A stretch of DNA of 64,000 bases from Bradyrhizobium sp. WSM3983. Its GTDB lineage: Bacteria > Pseudomonadota > Alphaproteobacteria > Rhizobiales > Xanthobacteraceae. Shown here piece after piece: positions 17,494 through 26,037 of the stretch. The stretch lies in contig NZ_AXAY01000025.1 of assembly GCF_000473045.1 (NCBI RefSeq), positions 62,001-126,000 on the forward strand. The letters are read 5' to 3'. A program made the position numbers and the translations under genes. Within the stretch, counting starts at the first letter, position 1. Each line of letters opens with the position of its first letter. The notes under the pieces were generated by a model that saw nothing but the letters and a program-made list of their open reading frames with translations, did not search any database and was not told the DNA's origin.

Positions 17494-19835
17494 TGGGCGG
17501 CATTTTCGGCGGCGGGAGTACCTCGCAAACTCACGTCGCCAAATACTTCATCTCGCTCCATTACGGCATCTGCACGGGCCCGGTGGACTCCATCAACAAG
17601 ATGGTGATCGACGACAAGATCGTCGATTGGGGCGGCTTCGTCGTCAACGCGAATTCGAGCACGGTCATCAATCAGACCGAGCTTTTCGGCGGCGAGAAGA
17701 AGCAAGGCGGTTTGCAGGGCATTTTCGACTTCATGCTCGGCGGACCTACGCAGCAGCTGACTGCCGGCGCCGCCGGCAAACTCGGCGGCACGCCCGACAC
17801 CCTGCCCGGCTTCCGCGGCATCGCCTCGATCTTCGCGCGCGGCAACCAGGGCGCGTTCGGCACCGGCACGCCCGGCTTCTATTGGACCGCGAACAATCCC
17901 TATCTGTCGCCGCCATCCGTCGAGGTCACGCGCGTTCCGGTGGGGCCCAACGGCAAGGCCGCCCTGGACGGTGACCAAGCGAATTTCGCCGACATCATCT
18001 GGGAATGCCTCACCGACACGGATTGGGGCTTGGGCTCCCCGGAAGGCCTGCTCGATCGCGATTCCTTCAAGGCGGCAGCGACCACGTTGGGCGGGGAGAA
18101 CTTCTGGGGTTCGATGATGTGGACCCGCCAGGACGTGGTCGAGAAGTTCATCAACGAAGTCATCGATCACATCCAAGCGACGCTGTTCGCCCACCCTCGA
18201 ACCGGGCTGCTGACGATCCGCCTGTTGCGCGACGACTACGATCGCGACGCCTTGCCGGTCTTCACGCCCGACAACTGCAAGATCACGAAGTTCCAGCGCA
18301 AGGTCTGGGGCGAGACGGCAAACGAAGTCATCGTCTCATGGACCAACCCCGAGAGTGAGGAATCGGAGTCGGTCGTCGTTCACAACAACGCGAATATCTC
18401 GATTCAAGGCAGTGTCGTCAGCACCAGCAAAAACTACTACGGCGTTCGCAATGCCGATCTTGCTGCGCGGCTCGCCCTGCGGGATCTCACGCAGGTCTCC
18501 GAACCTTTCCTGGCGCTGAACATCGAAGCCAATCGAACCGCGTGGACGCTCGTTCCGGGCGACATGTGCAAGATCCAATATCCCGAGCACGGCATCGGCG
18601 AAGCCTACATGCGCGTCGGCACCGTCGATTACGGCAAGCCCGGTGCCTCGATCGTCAAGGCCGCCCTGGTCGAGGACATCTTTTCGTTCGGCACCTCGAT
18701 CTTCGTGCCTGTTGGCGAGAGCCTGCCGCCGACCATTCCCGTGCCACCGACCATTCCCGATCCCGATCCGCCATTGCCTCCGGACGTGCCCTGGGTCGAT
18801 CCCGCCACCGTGCCGACCGCGCTCGATCATCTGTTGATCCGCGATGTCCCCTTCTTCGTGCTCGCCCGCGCGATCGGCGACGCTGCGGTCCAATCGATCG
18901 AATATCCGTCGACTGGCAACATGATCCTCGCCGCAGAGGATTCGACGAACGTTTCGGCAATCGGCTATTGGACCCAGATTTACGGTCCCACCGGCGAGGC
19001 CTCGCTTCAACACGTCGGGTTCCTCAACAACCGCAAGCGCGCGCTCCTCACCGCCCCGCTGGCAGCCGCCGGCACCTCGACACTTGCATTCTCATCGCCC
19101 TACGGATCGCCGATCGACGTCGGCAGCATCATGGAGTTCGTCAGCGTCAGCAACCCGAACGTCTTCGAAATGGCCGCGGTGGCTGTCGACAACGGCGACG
19201 GCACTTACCAGCTGACGCGCGGCATTCTCGACACCACGCCGCTTCGCTGGAAGATCGGAGACGTCGTCTGGAACTATCCGGCGAACAGCTCACCCATCGA
19301 TCCGACCGGCCGAACCGACAACGTTGATGCGATCTACAAATTCACGCCGCGCACGTCGAAGGGCATGTACTCCGTCAGCTCTGCGGCGCTGATCACGCAA
19401 ACCGCGCACGATCGCATGCATCTGCCGTATCGCCCTGCGAACGTGAAATTCAACGGCGACCTGTACAGCCAGCAGATCGTTGGCACGAGCGACATCGTCG
19501 TGACCTGGTCGCGCCGCAATCGGTTGACCGAGAGCTCGCAGATCCTCGCGTGGACTGACGCCGACACGACTCCCGAGACCGGGCAGACGACCGTCATCGA
19601 GATTTTGGATGGCAGCGGAACGGTCTCAGCGACCCATTCGGGGCTGACCGGCACGACCTACACGGTGCTCGCGTCCGAAATCGCAACGGCGGCCGGCACC
19701 GGCGGCAAAGCCTTCATTCGCGTCAAGTCGGTCCGCGATGGCTTCGAAAGCCTCAACCCCGTCACCCGCAAGGTCACGACGATCGGTCTCGGTGGCTACG
19801 GTCTCAACTACGGCAAGGATTACGGAGCAGTCTAA
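17493..19835 (+). CDS. Tail tip / host specificity protein (gpJ-like)
   Basis: 780 aa. The glycine-rich N-terminus (MGGIFGGGSTSQTHVAKYF, then LHYGICTGPVDSINKMVIDD) and 'NPYLSPPSVEVTRVP' are typical of phage tail-tip proteins that line the end of the tube and contact the receptor. The middle has a proline-rich linker (about 412-435), and the C-terminal 200 residues are beta-rich with fibronectin-like strands. The first 78 residues expected for this family are encoded by the separate gene at 17024. The C-terminus (YGLNYGKDYGAV) ends next to a fibre gene. Confidence 0.82.
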   Translation: MGGIFGGGSTSQTHVAKYFISLHYGICTGPVDSINKMVIDDKIVDWGGFVVNANSSTVINQTELFGGEKKQGGLQGIFDFMLGGPTQQLTAGAAGKLGGTPDTLPGFRGIASIFARGNQGAFGTGTPGFYWTANNPYLSPPSVEVTRVPVGPNGKAALDGDQANFADIIWECLTDTDWGLGSPEGLLDRDSFKAAATTLGGENFWGSMMWTRQDVVEKFINEVIDHIQATLFAHPRTGLLTIRLLRDDYDRDALPVFTPDNCKITKFQRKVWGETANEVIVSWTNPESEESESVVVHNNANISIQGSVVSTSKNYYGVRNADLAARLALRDLTQVSEPFLALNIEANRTAWTLVPGDMCKIQYPEHGIGEAYMRVGTVDYGKPGASIVKAALVEDIFSFGTSIFVPVGESLPPTIPVPPTIPDPDPPLPPDVPWVDPATVPTALDHLLIRDVPFFVLARAIGDAAVQSIEYPSTGNMILAAEDSTNVSAIGYWTQIYGPTGEASLQHVGFLNNRKRALLTAPLAAAGTSTLAFSSPYGSPIDVGSIMEFVSVSNPNVFEMAAVAVDNGDGTYQLTRGILDTTPLRWKIGDVVWNYPANSSPIDPTGRTDNVDAIYKFTPRTSKGMYSVSSAALITQTAHDRMHLPYRPANVKFNGDLYSQQIVGTSDIVVTWSRRNRLTESSQILAWTDADTTPETGQTTVIEILDGSGTVSATHSGLTGTTYTVLASEIATAAGTGGKAFIRVKSVRDGFESLNPVTRKVTTIGLGGYGLNYGKDYGAV

Positions 19836-20554
19836 TGTCATCGCGCGCACTACCAGGTCTCGGACTGAAAGGCTTTTGGGGTTCCGGCTTCGATGGCTGG
19901 GACGGTGAGATGGACACCAACCTGCTGACGTTGTCCGTCCTCATGAACGGCATCGTCAAATCGGCGACGACCACCCTGCCCGGCTCCCCGACGAACGGCG
20001 ACATCTACATCGTCAAGGTCGGCGATACGAACGCGGGCAAGATCGCGGTGCGCGACAACGGGGCGTGGGTCTATTTGACCCCGGTCCGCGGCTGGCGGCT
20101 CTGGGTCGACGACGCCTTGCAGTATCGGACCTATGACGGTGCCGTCTGGATAATCGAGAACGAGCTGCTCTCGGCATCGGTGGTTTCCGGCTCGGCGGTC
20201 GCCCTGACGACGAACACGGCGGCGAACGCCATGAGCATCGCGAATGTCCCGAAAGGCGATTGGGACGTCTCGATCAACGCCGCCTTCTTGCCTGCCAGCG
20301 CGACGTCGGTCACGGAACTGCTCGCCTCGATCTCCGTGACCTCCGCGACACTCGATACCACGCCTGGCCGCTTCAACAGCCAGCCGATGGCCCCCTTTGT
20401 GCCGGGCGCCAATTCCATGAGCCTGATCATCCCGTCCTACCGGCTCACGCTGGCTTCGATGAGCGCGATCTACTTTGTCGCGAGGGGCAAATTCACCGTG
20501 AACACCCTCGGGGTCTACGGCGTCTTGACTGCGCGTCGCGCCAAATTGGGCTAG
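19835..20554 (+). CDS. DUF2793-type tail fibre/appendage protein
   Basis: 239 aa, start overlapping the gpJ-like stop. Residues about 15-105 carry the DUF2793 pattern (LPGSPTNGDIYIV, NGAWVYLTPVRGWRLWVDD, YDGAVWI). The rest is a beta-rich C-terminal domain. It probably decorates the tail tip or forms a short fibre. It is the last structural gene before the lysis cassette. Confidence 0.78.
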   Translation: MSSRALPGLGLKGFWGSGFDGWDGEMDTNLLTLSVLMNGIVKSATTTLPGSPTNGDIYIVKVGDTNAGKIAVRDNGAWVYLTPVRGWRLWVDDALQYRTYDGAVWIIENELLSASVVSGSAVALTTNTAANAMSIANVPKGDWDVSINAAFLPASATSVTELLASISVTSATLDTTPGRFNSQPMAPFVPGANSMSLIIPSYRLTLASMSAIYFVARGKFTVNTLGVYGVLTARRAKLG

Positions 20555-20562
20555 GGTCAATA

Positions 20563-20577
20563 TCAACCATTAGGTGA
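20563..20577. promoter_or_regulatory. Operator-like palindrome, site 2 (before endolysin)
   Basis: TCAACCATTAGGTGA, identical to site 1. It lies in the gap between the fibre gene and the endolysin, 20 bases upstream of the endolysin start. An extra half-site-like GTCAATA lies just upstream. Confidence 0.65.
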
Positions 20578-20597
20578 TTCGTCAGGAGACCACGCAA

Positions 20598-21599
20598 ATG
20601 CTCACTACTGCAATTATGAGGCAAATGTGGCCGCACGCTCCCGCGACCACCGTCAACGCGATCGTCTCAACTTGCCAGGACGTCTTCGCAGAATACCAGA
20701 TCAACAGCCCGCTTCGGGTCGCGCATTTCATGGCCCAGATCAGCCACGAATGCGGCCTCGGCACGATCGTCCGCGAAGACATGAACTACCGGGCCCAGCG
20801 GATCAGCGAAATCTTCGGCTACGACAAAGCCAAGCAGCGTTGGGTTCACTCTGCGCGCGTGACGGACGCTGAAGCTGCGCAGCTCGCCCACAATCCGAAG
20901 GGCCTGGCTGAGCGCGTTTACGGCCTGGGCAATCCGCCCAAAGCGAAAGAGCTCGGAAACACGCGGCCGGGCGACGGCTATTTGTTCCGCGGCAACGGTA
21001 TGCTGCAATTGACCGGCGGCGGATCGCATCGTCGCATCGGCAGCCTCACGGGCTTCGATCTCTACAATCATCCGGAGATGCTTGAGGATGCGGGTACTTC
21101 CTTCCGCGTGGCAGCCGCCGAATTCAAAGCGTTAGGTGCGATGCCTTACGCTGATCGCGACGACGTCACTGGTGTCACGCTCAAGGTCAATGGCGGCCGC
21201 AACGGCCTCGCCCAGCGGACCGTCCTGCTCGCCAAGTGGAAGGAAGCGCTACCGGGAGTCGAAGAGCCGGTGCAGCGTCCTCGTGGCGCTCCGGAGCCGG
21301 CCGACAAAGCGCTCAGCCAGTCCAAGATTATGCAAGGTGCGACGGTTACCGGCGGCCTGACCCTGCTCGGAACCGGTGCGCAGGTTGCGCAGTACGCGCA
21401 AACGACCTCCGACGCGGTGACAACGGCCAAGGGCGCAGCCGACAACATGGTCAACGTTGTGCAGACCGTGAAGCCCTTCCTCGGCCTCGCACCCTCTGTG
21501 TGGGTCGGTGTTGCGATCGGTTGCGGCGTCGCCGCGCTCATCGGCTGCGGTTACGTCATGTGGCAGCGTTACCTCAAGCTTCGCGATCAGGGCGTCTAA
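20598..21599 (+). CDS. Endolysin, glycoside hydrolase family 19, with C-terminal membrane segment
   Basis: 333 aa from ATG 20598 with ggag at 20585-20588; an upstream in-frame GTG overlaps the operator and is less likely. The GH19 fold is shown by INSPLRVAHFMAQISHECG (catalytic Glu51), GYLFRGNGMLQLTGG and DDVTGVTLKVNGGRNG. It cleaves peptidoglycan glycan strands at lysis. Residues about 300-322 (WVGVAIGCGVAALIGCGYVMW) are a membrane segment, unusual for a simple endolysin and suggestive of membrane tethering. A repressor-type palindrome lies immediately upstream. Confidence 0.88.
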   Translation: MLTTAIMRQMWPHAPATTVNAIVSTCQDVFAEYQINSPLRVAHFMAQISHECGLGTIVREDMNYRAQRISEIFGYDKAKQRWVHSARVTDAEAAQLAHNPKGLAERVYGLGNPPKAKELGNTRPGDGYLFRGNGMLQLTGGGSHRRIGSLTGFDLYNHPEMLEDAGTSFRVAAAEFKALGAMPYADRDDVTGVTLKVNGGRNGLAQRTVLLAKWKEALPGVEEPVQRPRGAPEPADKALSQSKIMQGATVTGGLTLLGTGAQVAQYAQTTSDAVTTAKGAADNMVNVVQTVKPFLGLAPSVWVGVAIGCGVAALIGCGYVMWQRYLKLRDQGV

Positions 21600-21886
21600 T
21601 GCCGCGGGTCGTCGCCACGATCGTCGCTGACGTCGAATACGCCAAGCACATCCCTGGCGCAGTCGAACTTCACGACGACGGTCTCTACTACGTCTGCCCC
21701 TGCGGTTGCCGCTACGTAGGCTATCTGCCGTTCAAGCCAGCGGCCTCGCCGTCGTGGCATTGGGACGGCAACCGCGAGCGGCCGAGTCTCGAGCCCGCCG
21801 TACACCATCGTCTGCGGAACGCCGACGGCAAGGAAAGCGGGACCCATTGGAAAGGCTGGCTACGTGCCGGCGTTTGGATGGATTGA
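21599..21886 (+). CDS. Zinc-ribbon-like DUF6527-type protein in lysis cassette
   Basis: 95 aa, ATG overlapping the endolysin stop. YYVCPCGCRYVGYLPF, PSWHWDGNRERPSLEPAVHH and GTHWKGWLRAGVW resemble the DUF6527 family, whose members occur both in phages and in bacterial ubiquitin-like operons. The Cys cluster is probably metal-binding. The role in lysis or late infection is unknown; family assignment is by eye. Confidence 0.6.
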   Translation: MPRVVATIVADVEYAKHIPGAVELHDDGLYYVCPCGCRYVGYLPFKPAASPSWHWDGNRERPSLEPAVHHRLRNADGKESGTHWKGWLRAGVWMD

Positions 21887-21888
21887 TC

Positions 21889-22152
21889 ATGAGCGTGCTC
21901 ATCGCGATTGCCGGCCTGCTCGGCATCAACGTTCCCCGCCTCATCGGCTACGCGATCGTCGCGGTGGCGGTGGTCGCGGGCGCCTTCACCATCAAGTTCC
22001 ACTACATCAACGTCGGCCGCGATCAGGTCACCAATGAGATCGCCGCTGGAAACCGGGAGACGCTGAGCAATGTCAACGCTGCCAAGGGCAAAATCGACGA
22101 CTGCCGTGCTGCTGGTGGTCAGTGGAGCACTGCTGACGGGATGTGCGAATAG
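21889..22152 (+). CDS. Putative inner-membrane spanin subunit (Rz-like)
   Basis: 87 aa. One N-terminal membrane segment (LIGYAIVAVAVVAGAFTI) is followed by a short periplasmic helix (NEIAAGNRETLSNVNAAKG). The 3' end overlaps a lipoprotein gene in another frame, the classic Rz/Rz1 arrangement. It would pair with the outer-membrane lipoprotein to fuse the envelope membranes at lysis. It is short for an i-spanin, so the call rests mainly on architecture. Confidence 0.6.
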   Translation: MSVLIAIAGLLGINVPRLIGYAIVAVAVVAGAFTIKFHYINVGRDQVTNEIAAGNRETLSNVNAAKGKIDDCRAAGGQWSTADGMCE

Positions 22153-22423
22153 CACGCGCGGCTTCGGCACGTTCAGCGGGCCGAGCGGTGGCGTCTGCGA
22201 CGCATTCGATCGTCCGCAGTATCAGATCAAGGGCGCGACCGCCTACGACCAGGAATGGGCCGACAAGACGACCGAGGCTGGCGTCGCCGGCTGCAGTTGG
22301 GCGCGCCCTGAGCCGCGGCCGAAGCATCTCGACGTCGATCCCGCGGCCCCCGTCAAGTTTGTGCCGCCGGCGCCGAAGAAGCGCTCGCTTTGGAATCGCA
22401 TCCGTCATCCGAAGTCGTCCTGA
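22070..22423 (+). CDS. Putative outer-membrane spanin lipoprotein (Rz1-like)
   Basis: 117 aa, start inside the upstream gene in a different frame. The signal sequence ends in the lipobox LLTGC (Cys25). The mature part contains DAFDRPQYQIKGATAYDQ and a proline-rich tail (PAAPVKFVPPAPKKRS). The nested lipoprotein at the end of a lysis cassette suggests an o-spanin, although it is longer than typical Rz1. Confidence 0.65.
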   Translation: MSTLPRAKSTTAVLLVVSGALLTGCANSTRGFGTFSGPSGGVCDAFDRPQYQIKGATAYDQEWADKTTEAGVAGCSWARPEPRPKHLDVDPAAPVKFVPPAPKKRSLWNRIRHPKSS

Positions 22424-22434
22424 GCAGCGTGGTT

Positions 22435-22845
22435 ATGGACAACGGAACTATTGCGATCTGCATCTCTGCGGCAGTCTTCCTGCTCCAAGTCTTTGACAGG
22501 ATCTGGGGAGGCGGAAGCCGCGCTGCGACAACGCAATCAACGCTCAAAGAATATGTGAACACCGAGGTCGCGTCGCTCCGCAAAGACGTCTTTCTTAGAC
22601 ACGACACCAGCGAGGGCAATGTCGGCCAGGCGCTACAACACCTGAAGGACACCTGCCATCGCATGGAGCTCGAGGCGATGCAATTCCGTGCCGTGTCGGC
22701 CGAAACCTACATGCGTCGCGACAGCTATTACAAGGCGATGGGCGAGCTCAAGCTGGACGTCAAGGACGCCTTCGAAAAGATCGACAAGCGGTTGGAGCGC
22801 ATGGAAGACACCATGGCAGCCAACCGCAAAGAGGATCGAGCCTAA
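22435..22845 (+). CDS. Membrane-anchored coiled-coil protein of the lysis region
   Basis: 136 aa from ATG 22435. One N-terminal membrane helix (AICISAAVFLLQVF) is followed by a long charged coiled coil (ELKLDVKDAFEKIDKRLERM). It is the last rightward gene of the late block; its stop overlaps the stop of the convergent gene. It could be a holin or lysis regulator, but no family motif is recognised. Confidence 0.6.
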   Translation: MDNGTIAICISAAVFLLQVFDRIWGGGSRAATTQSTLKEYVNTEVASLRKDVFLRHDTSEGNVGQALQHLKDTCHRMELEAMQFRAVSAETYMRRDSYYKAMGELKLDVKDAFEKIDKRLERMEDTMAANRKEDRA

Positions 22846-23183
22846 CGGATCGTAGCCTCGGCGATCGTCTGAAAGAAGCCGCACTCGATCCCGCCGATCG
22901 CCTCAGCCCGCCGCACGATCGTGTCGACGATCGTGAACAGGATGGCGGGATTTTTCTCACCCCGCATGAAGGCCACGCACGCCTCTCCGTGTGCGCGTCC
23001 CGTCTTGTTGTCAGCCGCCCAATCGCCCGACGGCAGCACATTCCAAAGGTTCAGCCCAGCGCCTTCGTCCTTGACGAATGGCAGTCTTTTTACCGCGTCC
23101 AAGTCCCCTACTCCCGGGATAAAAGTTACCCTATTCCGAATTTCCGACTTTTCGAATTTGACGCGGCCCGCGTCAGGAGTCAA
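22842..23183 (-). CDS. Conserved hypothetical phage protein
   Basis: 113 aa on the minus strand, last gene of the leftward block. TTG start at 23183 with AGGAGG about ten bases upstream; a nearer ATG is out of frame and stops after two codons. Residues 65-110 (HGEACVAFMRGEKNPAILFT, then IVRRAEAIGGIECGFFQTIA) look like a compact helical domain. Function unknown. A 129-base gap separates it from the next gene upstream. Confidence 0.6.
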   Translation of the reverse strand: MTPDAGRVKFEKSEIRNRVTFIPGVGDLDAVKRLPFVKDEGAGLNLWNVLPSGDWAADNKTGRAHGEACVAFMRGEKNPAILFTIVDTIVRRAEAIGGIECGFFQTIAEATIR

Positions 23184-23312
23184 TTCATTTGTTCCTCCTA
23201 TGTTCTTTTCCGGTTCCTGCCGCCGAAGTCATCCGCCCGACCGCTCGGTAGCAACTAAGTTATTGTTCCTGAAGCTAAAATGTGCGGTACCCGTAGAGAC
23301 ACAGTGAGGCGA

Positions 23313-23657
23313 TTAGAGAAAACGCCGGTCGATCGGGATGCCCATGAATTCCGCCGCCCGAATAGCGGCCTCCATTCCAGGCGAGATACCGAGATCCTGG
23401 TAAACCACCATGCGATCGGCTTTGCGCAGCCAGGCGCGCGCTGCGTTTATCCCTTGAGCCCTTTGAACGGGATCGTTGTCGTCAAAAATTCCCGGCTGCG
23501 TGAACAACAGATGCGAGGCGATGGGAGCTTCCTGGCGGTCGGCGACGCAAGAGCGCACACACGCCCGTGCATATTCGATGTTACGGCCGATCTGCCCGGC
23601 GTAAGGGCTCTCCAAAACGACCAACGGCATGGCGTGCGGCGGCAGAAGTTTTGTCAT
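23313..23657 (-). CDS. DUF7768/DUF4406-like nucleotide-processing domain protein
   Basis: 114 aa. Start ATG 23657 overlaps the methyltransferase stop. VVLESPYAGQIGRNIEYARA, EAPIASHLLFTQPGIFDDND and INAARAWLRKADRMVVYQDL match the small Rossmann-like family related to nucleoside 2-deoxyribosyltransferases. A nucleotide-modifying role is plausible but unproven. Confidence 0.75.
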   Translation of the reverse strand: MTKLLPPHAMPLVVLESPYAGQIGRNIEYARACVRSCVADRQEAPIASHLLFTQPGIFDDNDPVQRAQGINAARAWLRKADRMVVYQDLGISPGMEAAIRAAEFMGIPIDRRFL

Positions 23658-24853
23658 CCTAGCAGTTCCTCTAAGTCGTTCGGAGCGCCGAGCAGCGTGC
23701 CGACATCGTCGGCCAGGCCAAGCATGTCGAGAATCTCGATCGAGCGCGGCTTGCCCAGGCCGAAGCGCCAACGGATGTCGTCAGCGTAGGTCGGCTCGCG
23801 CTCAATCAAAATCGAATTGAAGCCTTCCTCGATCGCCGCTTGGCCGGTGGTGCCGCTGCCGGCGAAAGGATCGAGCACTGTGCCGCCCGGTGGCGTCACA
23901 AGGCGGCACAGCCAGCGCAGCAGGCCTATCGGCTTGACGGTCGGGTGATCCGAGCCGGCGCGATCAACCTTGCCCGCCTTGCCGAAATAGCCGACCGGAG
24001 AGCCGTTTGGCGGGAAGCTGTTGAAGAAGCGCGCAGCTGAACCGCGATCGTCTCGCTTGGCGAATGGAGTGCGGCCGGCGAACTTTCCGTAGATCGCTTT
24101 CGTGACATCCGACGGCTCGCTTCCCTTCAGATCGCCACGCTGGCCGACCGATTGCGGAAAGACCGACAGCACGACATCAGAGCCGTCGTGCAGTAGGTTC
24201 GCCGGCCAGCGCCCGAGCTCGGCGCCATCGCTTGCAACACGACACGCTTCGATATTGATGGCGCCGACGCCGTGCACCAGGACGTTCCTGAACCCGCTGC
24301 TCTGATCAAAGGGCCGCTGGCCGAAATAGATCGGTTCGAGCGCCGGCTTGCAGCTCTGCGTTCCGTAGTACCAGCCTTCCCACTGCTCCACGTCGTCAGT
24401 GTCGGCGCCGGCTTTCTTGAGCAGATTGCTCACGCCTTTCGCTTTTGGCAGCCCCTGGCCGTAGGTCCAGCCGTAGAACGGATGCATGACGAAGCCGGCG
24501 TCTTCCATGGCGCAGGCTTGGCGATGGCCGGTGCGCGGCGAGGAGAACGCGAGCGCATAGCCGCCTGGCAGCAACACCTCGTAGACCAGTTTCCAGAACT
24601 CGGGATCTTGCGCGACGCGCTCGCCGTTCTCGTCGGCGCCGTCCCAGCGCTGCCCCATGAACCCCTTCGACACGCGGCTGAACCGGCCGTCGCTGCCGAA
24701 CTTTGCCGGCGCGCTGTCCTGCTTGCCGAAGCGCTTGACGATGGACTCGAGGTAGTACGGACAATCTGTGACGACCGAGTGTACTCGAACCCCGGCCGCA
24801 ATCAGCTCGCGTAGCACTTCTCGGCTGTCGCCCTGATGAAAATCAATATGCAC
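23654..24853 (-). CDS. DNA methyltransferase (N4/N6 type, beta-class order)
   Basis: 399 aa. Motif IV is TDCPYY at residues 29-34, a variant of DPPY. The AdoMet motif is LDPFAGSGTTG near residue 325. Motif IV before motif I is the beta-class order. YEVLLPGGYALAFSSPRTGH and SDHPTVKPIGLLRW are other conserved blocks. It probably methylates phage DNA against host restriction. The C-terminus carries two copies of the LLG tail (DDVGTLLG and NDLEELLG), suggesting recruitment to the replication complex. No partner endonuclease is seen. Confidence 0.88.
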   Translation of the reverse strand: MHIDFHQGDSREVLRELIAAGVRVHSVVTDCPYYLESIVKRFGKQDSAPAKFGSDGRFSRVSKGFMGQRWDGADENGERVAQDPEFWKLVYEVLLPGGYALAFSSPRTGHRQACAMEDAGFVMHPFYGWTYGQGLPKAKGVSNLLKKAGADTDDVEQWEGWYYGTQSCKPALEPIYFGQRPFDQSSGFRNVLVHGVGAINIEACRVASDGAELGRWPANLLHDGSDVVLSVFPQSVGQRGDLKGSEPSDVTKAIYGKFAGRTPFAKRDDRGSAARFFNSFPPNGSPVGYFGKAGKVDRAGSDHPTVKPIGLLRWLCRLVTPPGGTVLDPFAGSGTTGQAAIEEGFNSILIEREPTYADDIRWRFGLGKPRSIEILDMLGLADDVGTLLGAPNDLEELLG

Positions 24854-24855
24854 GA

Positions 24856-25188
24856 TCAGCCCAGCAGGTCATCCACGTCGGCCGCAGTCTCGAGCCCAAG
24901 CAGATCGTCCTCTGCCGGCTTAGGCTGATAGGTCTCCCAATTGGGCACCTTCTGCCTAGGCAGCGCCATGAACTCCTTCGACTTCCGTGCACCGGGAAAC
25001 CGTTGGAGCGCGTTGTGCAGCGCTTCGGCCATCGCTTCCTGTGCAGTGCTGGCGATGGCGTACTCGTACAGCTTGGAATCCACCGATCGCACGTTGCCCA
25101 GCCATTGGCCGTCGGTGCGCCGAAACAGGTTGTTCACCCGGAAGCCGGCTGTCTCAATATCGGACACGATGTCTTCGAAGCTTTTCAT
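24856..25188 (-). CDS. Small protein with double DDLLG tail
   Basis: 110 aa, family not recognised. Residues 1-85 form a small alpha/beta domain (SFEDIVSDIETAGFRVNNLF, QEAMAEALHNALQRFPG). The C-terminus is KPAEDDLLG, then LETAADVDDLLG, i.e. two copies of the shared tail nine residues apart. It lies two bases from the methyltransferase in one leftward operon. Confidence 0.7.
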   Translation of the reverse strand: MKSFEDIVSDIETAGFRVNNLFRRTDGQWLGNVRSVDSKLYEYAIASTAQEAMAEALHNALQRFPGARKSKEFMALPRQKVPNWETYQPKPAEDDLLGLETAADVDDLLG

Positions 25189-25190
25189 GA

Positions 25191-25481
25191 TCAGCCCAGC
25201 AGATCATCAACGTCCGCAGCCTTCTTGGCCGGCGGGCTCGGTTGCGTCTGCGCGGGCGGCACGACTGCGAACCCGTTGTCGAGATCCCATCGCTCGCACG
25301 ACGGCAGCAGCGACAGCGCTTTACCGAGAGACTCGCTCGGGGTTTCCGCGCATTGCGACGTATAGCCGCTCGTTCGACCGAGCTTGATGTAGGTCTGCCA
25401 GGTGTTGCCCGTGCGAACGAGCATTACGCTGGTGATGCGCCCTTTTGCTGCGCAATCATCTAATTCTGCGCCGAAATTCAT
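25191..25481 (-). CDS. Small protein ending in ADVDDLLG
   Basis: 96 aa. A globular first 70 residues (GRITSVMLVRTGNTWQTYIK) are followed by a proline/alanine linker (PPAQTQPSPPAKKA) and the shared tail ADVDDLLG. Its start overlaps the GapR stop. Family unknown; the linker-plus-tail layout parallels that of bacterial SSB C-termini. Confidence 0.7.
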   Translation of the reverse strand: MNFGAELDDCAAKGRITSVMLVRTGNTWQTYIKLGRTSGYTSQCAETPSESLGKALSLLPSCERWDLDNGFAVVPPAQTQPSPPAKKAADVDDLLG

Positions 25482-25792
25482 CAGATCATACCGAGAGCAA
25501 GGAGATAAGTTTCGAGGATCGTCTCAGCCTCGGCGCGTTCGTTCGGGTCCTGCTTGCGAATTTTGACGATCGCTCTGATCGCCTTGACATCGTAGCCGTT
25601 GCCCTTGGACTCCGCGTAGATGTCGCGAATGTCGTCGGAGATCGCTTTCTTTTCTTCGTTCAAGCGCTCGATCCGCTCGATGATCGATTTCAATTGTTCC
25701 TTGGCGAACTTCGTCGCGTTGTCGCCAGCGGGGATCTCATCGTCATCGAGAAGATCGCCGCCGCGCTCGTTAGACTTCTTGCTTGTCGCCAT
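25481..25792 (-). CDS. gapR: GapR-like DUF2312 DNA-binding protein
   Basis: 103 aa from ATG 25792; an extended in-frame start overlaps the operator and is unlikely. FAKEQLKSIIERIERLNEEK, KKAISDDIRDIYAESKGNGYD and VKAIRAIVKIRKQDPNERAE match DUF2312/GapR, the alphaproteobacterial nucleoid protein that clamps overtwisted DNA ahead of polymerases. A phage copy could support phage DNA replication or transcription. An operator with an overlapping TTGACA lies about 50 bases upstream. Confidence 0.88.
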   Translation of the reverse strand: MATSKKSNERGGDLLDDDEIPAGDNATKFAKEQLKSIIERIERLNEEKKAISDDIRDIYAESKGNGYDVKAIRAIVKIRKQDPNERAEAETILETYLLALGMI

Positions 25793-25845
25793 TGTTTTCG
25801 TTCCGTGACAATGTGAATTGATGTTGATCGCGCCTAAGTGACATG

Positions 25846-25860
25846 TCAACTCGTAGTTGA
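25846..25860. promoter_or_regulatory. Operator-like palindrome, site 3 (before gapR), with leftward promoter
   Basis: TCAACTCGTAGTTGA, a perfect 6-3-6 palindrome. On the minus strand it overlaps a TTGACA -35 box (25844-25849); a weak -10 (CAACAT, 25821-25826) lies 17 bases on. It would control gapR and the genes to its left. Confidence 0.75.
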
Positions 25861-26037
25861 TCTGTTCCGCATTAAACTTTCGCGGTTCTTTTCGATGAGC
25901 GCGGCTGAGTAGCCGGCGCGATGCAACGCGAGAAGCAACGCAGTCTCGCTGCGATCGTCAGAGCGAGCGCAATGCATGTCGAGGCAATGCCGCATCGCTT
26001 TCAGAAAGGTCCGGTTTTCTACGGAGACGCCGATCAT
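25846..26037 (-). CDS. Small hypothetical protein
   Basis: 63 aa. ATG overlaps the previous gene's stop (ATGA), which supports it. A helical pattern (ETALLLALHRAGYSAALIEK) is visible; no family recognised. Its last codons lie inside operator site 3. Confidence 0.5.
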   Translation of the reverse strand: MIGVSVENRTFLKAMRHCLDMHCARSDDRSETALLLALHRAGYSAALIEKNRESLMRNRSTTS

